Assembly (NCBI GenBank): GCA_014825775.1
Contig: MVAQ01000029.1
Coordinates: 84,190-148,189 of the forward strand
DNA length: 64,000 nt
Direction of reading: 5' to 3'
Source of the DNA: Krasilnikovozyma curviuscula
Taxonomy: Eukaryota; Basidiomycota; Tremellomycetes; Cystofilobasidiales; Mrakiaceae
The notes under the pieces are model-generated. The model worked only from the letters and a program-made list of their open reading frames with translations, ran no database searches and was not told the DNA's origin. Below are positions 60,283-64,000 of the stretch, piece by piece (position 1 is the first letter of the stretch; every line of letters begins with the position of its first letter). A program made the position numbers and the translations under genes.

Positions 60283-61470
60283 CTACTTGTAAACAATGAA
60301 CCACTTCTGCATTTTTTCTATATATACTCTCCTGTAAGATCCATCAGGGTAATCATATTTCTTTTTGCGTTCTTCCAGCAAGTCCCATTCTACCTCCCAA
60401 TGATAAGGGTTACCAACGGCTTCAAATTGCTGCATGACTGACCTGCGACAACAGAAGATGATTTTCTCTAAAGGTCCCGTGATTACTCGCTGAATGATGT
60501 TGTAGTTTCCATCGATGCTGCCTCCGCGCCAAGGGTAGGGGTCTTTGACAATGATGATCAACCGCTTAACCGAGAATTGAAAGGGACCGTAAACTTTGAA
60601 GGCTTGTTCGAGCTCGTAGAGGCAGACCATGAGACAATCAAATGTATGAGATGGAATGTTGATGTCAATATTGACGGTGAACCGGTACAGCTGTCGCCAT
60701 GAAGCGGAGCTAGTGTTGAAGAGAGCTACGTTTGGCGCAACCACATCGTTCAAGGGTCCCATTACGTTGTCTTTGCTCCTGTGATCACTCAAACGGACGA
60801 TAGTTTGAAGATTCGGCAGCGAAAGTTGGTATGTGCTGGTCGGTGTCTCACTGAAGAAGGTCTTGGTCGGTTCGGGGCGCCTGTAAGGGAGTTTGACGTC
60901 GATGGTCAAAGATGAGATCAATCCAAGGATGTATTCAGCTGAGTTGGCACCCATATCAGTGGTCTTCAGCTTCTGATGTGGTCCCTTTCCCCTCTTCGTC
61001 TCAATACTCTTCGCAATCATCCGATGGAAAGCTAACGTCCCTTTTTCGCTTCTTAGAACAACTTCTGTGTACCAGAGCTTGTGATAAAGTGTGTAGAACT
61101 CTTTGTTAGCGAGTAAGATATGAAGGCCTAATAATGTCGACGGTTGAATAGCGAAGAAGAGGATGTGACTGATGATTTCAGCCGGGAGAAGTTCTGAGAG
61201 TGGGAGTCTGAGGGCTAGAGATTTGTTGGACTTTCTCTGAAGCCTTTCTGCTCATCGAATCATCAAAGAGAAATAAAACACCGCGTGAACGCATCAGCGA
61301 ATCGTTAAGCGAATGGTAATTGCAACCAGTGAAAGCAGCCCTTTCTCACGCAGATTTTCCAAAGATACATCCTAGGCTGGATATATACTCAATCTGTTGA
61401 AAGTATATGACCAATGCCTTACTTTGGACCCCGACAAATTCTCTTCTATAAGAAGGAAGTGTGAGGGCAT
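60283..61470 (-). CDS. F-box-like hypothetical protein
   Basis: The main exon (61236-60283) encodes 318 codons. It opens RKSNKSLALRLPLSELLPAE, and the F-box-like core is LLPAEIISHILFFAIQP, then LLGLHILLANKEFYTL and KLWYTEVVLRS. The first exon proposed, 61470-61423 (MPSHFLLIEENLSGSK), joins it in phase 0; a second possible start exon, MYLWKIC near 61350, also fits. The C-terminal two thirds carry a repeated hydrophobic pattern without a known domain, including DCLMVCLYELEQAFKVYGPFQ and LEKIIFCCRRSVMQQF. Proteins of this plan form large species-specific families in mushrooms. A role as an SCF substrate receptor is inferred from the N-terminal pattern only. Confidence 0.65.
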
Positions 61471-62355
61471 ATTCAACTTGGGGAAAGGTAGGGTCTTGGT
61501 ACTGACGGCTCTCTTAGATTTGCCAATCAATTTTTAGCTGTTGTAGATGAACTCCTTCACGAGAGGTCCGTTATGAGAAACAAGCGGTTTGTGATCAGCC
61601 GATAACCGCGTTTGGGCTACCGATCCGGGCAAGAATTCTGTTGAGCGATGTGTTGCTAGTTGCTAGAACTCGCAGTGTAGAAAGAGAACTATTAAATGGT
61701 GTATAGAACTACTACTTGGTGGGTAGCGTACCGTTGTATAAATATGCGCAGAGCGGCGCGGAGAGGTGAAAGAGGTGAAAGAGAGTGAAAGAAAGATATA
61801 GACAATTTAAGGACGTTGTTTACAGAGGAAATTACGGGGTAAGAGTATTTTATAGAGGTGCTCACTGTGCGACATAAACCCCGTGGGAAGATCCTGTGAA
61901 TGTATGAAAGCAAGGCGATCAGGAATAGAAACACGCATCAAGGGATCACCGTGAAACATCTTCGACACGTACTCAGTGAACCTCTAGTTCCTGAAAAAAT
62001 AAAATAAAAAATGGAAGGGCTCCACTCGTTTGAAATGAAACTCTCATATCTGGACCAAGTGAGTGTTCTCATGATATGTTCTGGGATCGCGCGTTGAATC
62101 ACTAGTAGAAAGTAGGGAGAAACAAGTCCAGTCTCGTCGTATACTGAGCCTGGCACTGCGTCAGCCCTAAATTTGTTGATTCTCCAATGGAATGATGAGG
62201 CAGAGTATTGTTTTCTCCGTCCTGCCCTCCAAGATGAACTCGCGAAATAGCTGCACGTTGATTCGTCCGACATCACAAACCATACAATCAAATACAAAAT
62301 ACTGAATCGTGGTTTAGAGTCTAAACCTATTTACAAGAAACAGTTGGACTCGGAA
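61471..62355. other. Intergenic (0.9 kb) between two minus-strand genes
   Basis: It contains a short purine-rich near-repeat of GGTGAAAGA at 61766-61792. A 119-codon minus-strand frame at 61938-62297 lies just past the HNH gene stop and has no recognisable domain. Confidence 0.45.
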
Positions 62356-63431
62356 TCAAGCTGAAAATCCTCTCAATCGAATCTGCACGCATTGTTTGTA
62401 GTGCCACGCCAACAAGGCCGGATCAGGTTTTGTCTCTGGATAGCCTCGGAACCTAGTTGGAGGAAGAACTTTTCCATTGAATTCTCGTTCCGACTGATCT
62501 CTGGGAAGAAAATAATGTACGGTATAGACGCCATCCTAGCATAAAAGTTGTTGTCACGCTTTTGTCAGATCTGACACCAACGGTATGGGAAGGTGTGATG
62601 AAAACAGTACTCACTTTGTAGTAGAGAGACCATTCAAACCTGTCAAATGAGTGATGAAGATCATCGCGCAGTAATAGACCCATGGTAACTTCAAATCGAG
62701 CCTTCGTAGCAAGCAATCTGTCGTAAATCTGGGACGAAACGGCTGATTTGTCAGTAAGCTCGTATAACACATTTTCTCCTCAAACTAACTGCAGAAAACT
62801 GACATCTGATCTGCTGTAAGGCACAATATGCGATGCAGTACAGTTGTTGTAAATTTTTTCGCTAAGAAGGCAATTGCCATCCCGATAAATCAAATCTATA
62901 CGGAAAGCATTCTGCGATAAATCGTGAGATTACAGTAGAAAATGGACAGCATAGAGGTGAAGAAAACGGTACATACCTGGCCGATGGAAGAGCGCTTGGA
63001 ATTACTGACGGTGGAGGCACTGGTCGAGTCAGGGTCTGCAGCGCGATGCGCTGATCTACTGGATTCCGGTCCAGAGGAGCAGCTAATCAAAACGTTCGGA
63101 TCTAGGTTTGTAAAGGATCCAAAAGGAAGGTTTTCAGCGTTATAAAACATAAAAGTGTCCTCAGTAACTCACCATAGGGCAAGAAAATGTATGATCCAGC
63201 AGTGGGCGAAGAGGAGAAATCAACCACTGCACCATTGACATCGCATATAGAGCCTTGCTCATTCACCAATTGAGTGACGACAAATGTCAAGTATTCCCAG
63301 GAATTGGAATTTGAAGACAGTAGGAACTGCATTGGGATCGATGCCACAAGGAGGCTACCGCCATTCGACTTGATGTTCAGCACTTCGCCACGCCATTTTG
63401 TATCTGATGTCGAAAAAGTCGAGACAGACAT
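62356..63431 (-). CDS. HNH-nuclease-like protein of a basidiomycete-type family
   Basis: Five exons (63431-63173, 63101-62977, 62911-62804, 62728-62615, 62535-62356) keep phase and give 261 residues. The N-terminal 90 residues (MSVSTFSTSDTKWRGEVLNI, then NSWEYLTFVVTQLVNEQG) are of unknown fold. A Ser-rich linker follows. The HNH-like core begins IDLIYRDGNCLLSEKIYNNC at residue 133 and has TASHIVPYSRSD with His156. The next exon gives TMGLLLRDDLHHSFDRFEWSLYYK with His189/His190, then DGVYTVHYF. The spacing and the AxHIVPxSR...GLLLRxDLHxxFD pattern fit the HNH endonuclease proteins numerous in Agaricomycetes. No recombinase, integrase or intein part accompanies it. Its role is unknown. Confidence 0.75.
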
Positions 63432-64000
63432 AGGACAAGCCCAGCGGATGAGGAAGATACTGGTACGAAGGAGCCATTTTGCATACGCATACAAAAAAGA
63501 GGTTCCCATGTATAGAAACATGATCAGAATCACGCAGAGTAAAATCAAGCTAGAGAGCCACTCACGTCGACACAAGGAGAATGGGATCTGATCTTGGGTT
63601 GTTTGGAAGTAGCCCGATGAAAATATATTCTAGGAGTAAGTACCTGTGAAGGAGCCGTACGACACTCCACAATTCAGCTCTGAGCTGGAACAAAGTCGAT
63701 TGAGAATGCACTCACGGGTCAAATTATCAGCACCTTTCTCTGCCCAAACCTGAACTTAGTGAAGTAACTATTCCTTCTCTTCCCTTTTCTGCTTGAAAGA
63801 GTGTCTTCGAGGTTCAAGCGAAAACTGTGAGGAATCGTAAGCCAAGACGACTTTTATACCGCTTTGTCCCACGGATGAATGAGAGCTGCAACTCACAAGA
63901 CCTCAGCGAAACACAAGCTACAAGCAGGTTAGGGATGTGTTTAGTAAACCTCAGCTTTACTTCCCTAGGTAGAAAGGGGGGCAAGAGGTCGGGGTGGGGG
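63432..64000. other. Upstream region of the HNH-like gene to the window end
   Basis: On the minus strand TATAAAAG at 63858-63851 is about 420 bp before the chosen ATG, so the true transcript may have an upstream exon or a long leader. The open frame extends to an ATG at 63575 with a hydrophobic stretch (LILLCVILIMFLYMGTSFLY), which would add a membrane segment if used. Nothing else is recognised. Confidence 0.45.

Noticed and set aside
61938..62297. 119-codon minus-strand frame after the HNH-like gene
   Set aside because: No domain or phase-compatible splice link to the HNH exons; probably the 3' UTR.

Overview
This window is nuclear DNA from a basidiomycete fungus, most likely an intron-rich member of Agaricomycotina. 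Nearly every gene is broken by many short introns (about 50-190 nt) with GT-AG ends and CTNAC-like branch sites. The families are fungal: ERG26, Dal5-type permease, DUG1, a CAP10/GT90 enzyme, UNC93-like MFS, oxalate decarboxylase, and F-box and HNH proteins of the kind abundant in mushroom-forming lineages. The species cannot be named from the sequence. I see no rRNA, tRNA, CRISPR array, operon or intact transposon. Exon joins were made by hand from reading frame, splice consensus and family resemblance.

Layout. 0.1-4.0 kb: an old yellow enzyme and a fused carboxymuconolactone decarboxylase-like/alpha-beta hydrolase, both +. 4.3-8.1 kb (-): an ERG26-like sterol dehydrogenase and a multi-span membrane protein. 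8.6-17.5 kb (+): a phosphopentomutase/phosphoglucomutase, a Ser-rich protein with an N-terminal RNase HI hybrid-binding domain but no nuclease domain, and a Sam37/metaxin homologue. 18.0-25.7 kb: two divergent MFS transporters (Dal5-like -, sugar porter +) separated by 2.6 kb. 26.7-29.6 kb (+): a type II membrane GT90-like glycosyltransferase. 30.7-35.4 kb: a Vps3/TGFBRAP1-like CNH protein (-) and a NECAP-like endocytic adaptor (+). 36.4-45.8 kb, mostly housekeeping: an F-box-like protein (-), MGS1/WRNIP1 (-), DUG1 (+), Med20 (-) and DPM1 (+). 46.2-48.7 kb (+): two secretory-pathway proteins of unknown function. 48.9-58.8 kb, metabolic and transport genes: oxalate decarboxylase-like bicupin (-), YWTD beta-propeller (+), DAO-type FAD oxidoreductase (+) and UNC93-like MFS (+). 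59.6-63.4 kb: a small orphan gene (+), an F-box-like protein (-) and an HNH-nuclease-like protein (-).

The genes do not form one pathway. Several recognisable links exist: trafficking (Vps3, NECAP), the secretory and glycosylation route (DPM1, GT90), genome maintenance and transcription (MGS1, Med20), and oxidative metabolism (old yellow enzyme, oxalate decarboxylase, FAD oxidase). Those three oxidative genes each carry a clear TATA box 83-92 nt before the start codon.

The items most worth a second look are: the reversed-order decarboxylase-hydrolase fusion; the catalytically empty RNase HI N-domain scaffold; two sets of mutually exclusive inverted repeats (46.1 kb and 55.5 kb); a dibasic-rich secreted protein; a substituted DExH-like box in MGS1; and a GC-AG intron in the NECAP gene.
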